Source: a virus
DNA length: 22,206 bases
Strand: one strand, 5' to 3'
Virus record (IMG/VR): IMGVR_UViG_3300044712_000831
Location: 1-22,206 of that record
In this document: in pieces, positions 21,484-22,206 of the stretch
Layout of the letters: the number at the start of each line of letters is the position of its first letter
How positions within the stretch are numbered: position 1 is the stretch's first letter
Translations under genes and position numbers: made by a program
The notes under the pieces: model-generated
What the model saw: the letters and a program-made list of their open reading frames with translations, nothing else
Told to the model about the DNA's origin: nothing
The model's database searches: none

Positions 21484-21681
21484 TTACTCCTCGATTGGTT
21501 GTTGGTTGGGGGTGCGGGTTTGTGTGGCATCGTCCACCACATAACTACCGCCCTTGCCGCGATGCGGGCAAACTGTTGGTGCCACCGTAGGCGGGGTAGG
21601 GGAGGAGGTGTTATCTACAGCGCCACTTTCGCCAATACCCGCCGTCTGAATCTCATCTGCCGCTGAATTTTTCTTAGCCAT
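21484..21681 (-). CDS. Small Thr/Pro-rich phage protein, 65 aa
   Basis: The chosen start is ATG 21681 (MAKKNSAADEIQTAG), with AGAGGAAG upstream; the frame is open for five more codons but without a better site. The middle is Pro/Thr/Ser-rich and disordered. The end has CPHRGKGGSYVVDDATQTRT, a short beta-hairpin-like phrase also seen in small phage structural-module proteins. The gene fills the gap between tail-completion and tail tube genes. Function unknown. Confidence 0.62.
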   Translation of the reverse strand: MAKKNSAADEIQTAGIGESGAVDNTSSPTPPTVAPTVCPHRGKGGSYVVDDATQTRTPNQQPIEE

Positions 21682-21701
21682 GACTCTTCCTCTCAAAAAA
21701 A

Positions 21702-22118
21702 CTAATCGCCCTGCATCACCAAATCAAACGCCACCCAGCCCCAAGGCGCTTCAAGCTGCCCGCTCTGCCGAAACCCAATCAAGCGCAATGAATTGGTCAA
21801 CTGGGTGCGGCTGCGCATGAGTGCCTTAACCTCGTCAATCATCATCCCCTCGGCATCCTCCACCGCAGAAGGGGGGGCATTCTCGGCAACCTCAATTTGC
21901 CCCAGCAACCCGATCTTGTGATTACCGTCCGAAGCCTCGCGCCCTATCGTGTGGGTATAGCTATCCTCGCTGCGCGACACCAGTGTATAAATTCCCTTCT
22001 CACGGTCTGCCGCAGAACGCTGCGGAAAATCTTGCAAATCCCGTGTCACCACCCGCGCCGGAAACATCGCCGCCATCTCCGCCTTAAGCGCATTCATCTT
22101 CACGCTCAATGCACTCAC
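21702..22118 (-). CDS. Tail completion/terminator-like protein, 138 aa
   Basis: Translation starts at GTG 22118 (VSALSVKMNALKAEMAAMFP), overlapping the stop of the upstream gene, with GAGGTG upstream. The pattern is a helical N-terminus, a middle beta region (EKGIYTLVSRSEDSYTHTIG, then IGLLGQIEVAEN), an acidic helix (EDAEGMMIDEVKALMRS) and a final sheet (WGWVAFDLVMQGD). This is the layout of siphophage tail terminator proteins such as lambda gpU. It lies immediately before the tail tube region, as expected. The family call rests on layout and context. Confidence 0.65.
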   Translation of the reverse strand: MSALSVKMNALKAEMAAMFPARVVTRDLQDFPQRSAADREKGIYTLVSRSEDSYTHTIGREASDGNHKIGLLGQIEVAENAPPSAVEDAEGMMIDEVKALMRSRTQLTNSLRLIGFRQSGQLEAPWGWVAFDLVMQGD

Positions 22119-22206
22119 GCCATCACCTCGCGCACGCCCATCGCCACACCTTCATCCATCAGCGCAAAGAAACGTTCTTTCGATTGTGCTTCCGTCTTCG
22201 CCACAA
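22115..22206 (-). CDS. 3' end of a head-tail joining gene (partial)
   Basis: The last 29 codons are visible, ending EGVAMGVREVMA and TGA at 22117-22115, which overlaps the GTG of the next gene. The segment (TEAQSKERFFALMDEGVAMG) is helical. By position, just upstream of a tail-completion gene, an HK97-gp10-like or similar joining protein is likely, but too little sequence is present to name it. Confidence 0.6.
   Translation of the reverse strand, partial: VAKTEAQSKERFFALMDEGVAMGVREVMA

Overview
The window is part of a tailed, siphovirus-like temperate phage or prophage. It contains a repressor/Cro-type switch, a CII-family regulator, a tyrosine recombinase, a primase-helicase and a long-tail module with tape measure, tail tube and tail fibre. 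The protein families suggest a betaproteobacterial host, but that rests on family resemblance only. No rRNA, tRNA, insertion sequence or CRISPR array was seen.

Layout. (1) From 10391 down to 137, leftward: an early operon reading cro, cII-like regulator, two tiny ORFs, a catalytic-domain-only tyrosine recombinase, seven small genes, a C5-cytosine DNA methyltransferase, three small genes, a four-helix membrane protein and a primase-helicase. Most junctions are 4-bp ATGA or GTGA overlaps, so the genes are probably translationally coupled. A further frame may start at 144 and run off the left edge. (2) 10392-10485: the switch, with a leftward promoter carrying a perfect TTGACA -35 and four 16-bp operator-like palindromes. 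(3) 10486-11804, rightward: a short repressor without a self-cleavage domain, a Cys-rich small protein and a lipoprotein, probably the lysogenic transcript. (4) From 22206 down to 11895, leftward: the tail module in the usual order. It has the end of a head-tail gene, a tail-completion-like protein, a small protein, the tail tube, the G and G-T chaperones linked by a -1 frameshift site, the tape measure, a distal tail protein, the tail fibre, a fibre-assembly-like protein and a membrane protein. Head, packaging and lysis genes are not in the window.

How it works together (inference): the repressor holds the operators and silences the leftward promoter. When it is released, Cro and then the CII-like regulator, recombinase, methyltransferase and primase-helicase are made in one transcript. 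The cro-cII spacer is a highly structured leader whose last hairpin buries the cII ribosome binding site.

Most notable: the SD-sequestering leader, the phased operator array with an outlying fifth copy, five ADPR repeats in the methyltransferase, an S74 chaperone-like domain inside the tape measure protein, and a terminator plus 26-bp palindrome splitting the tail operon just before the tape measure gene.
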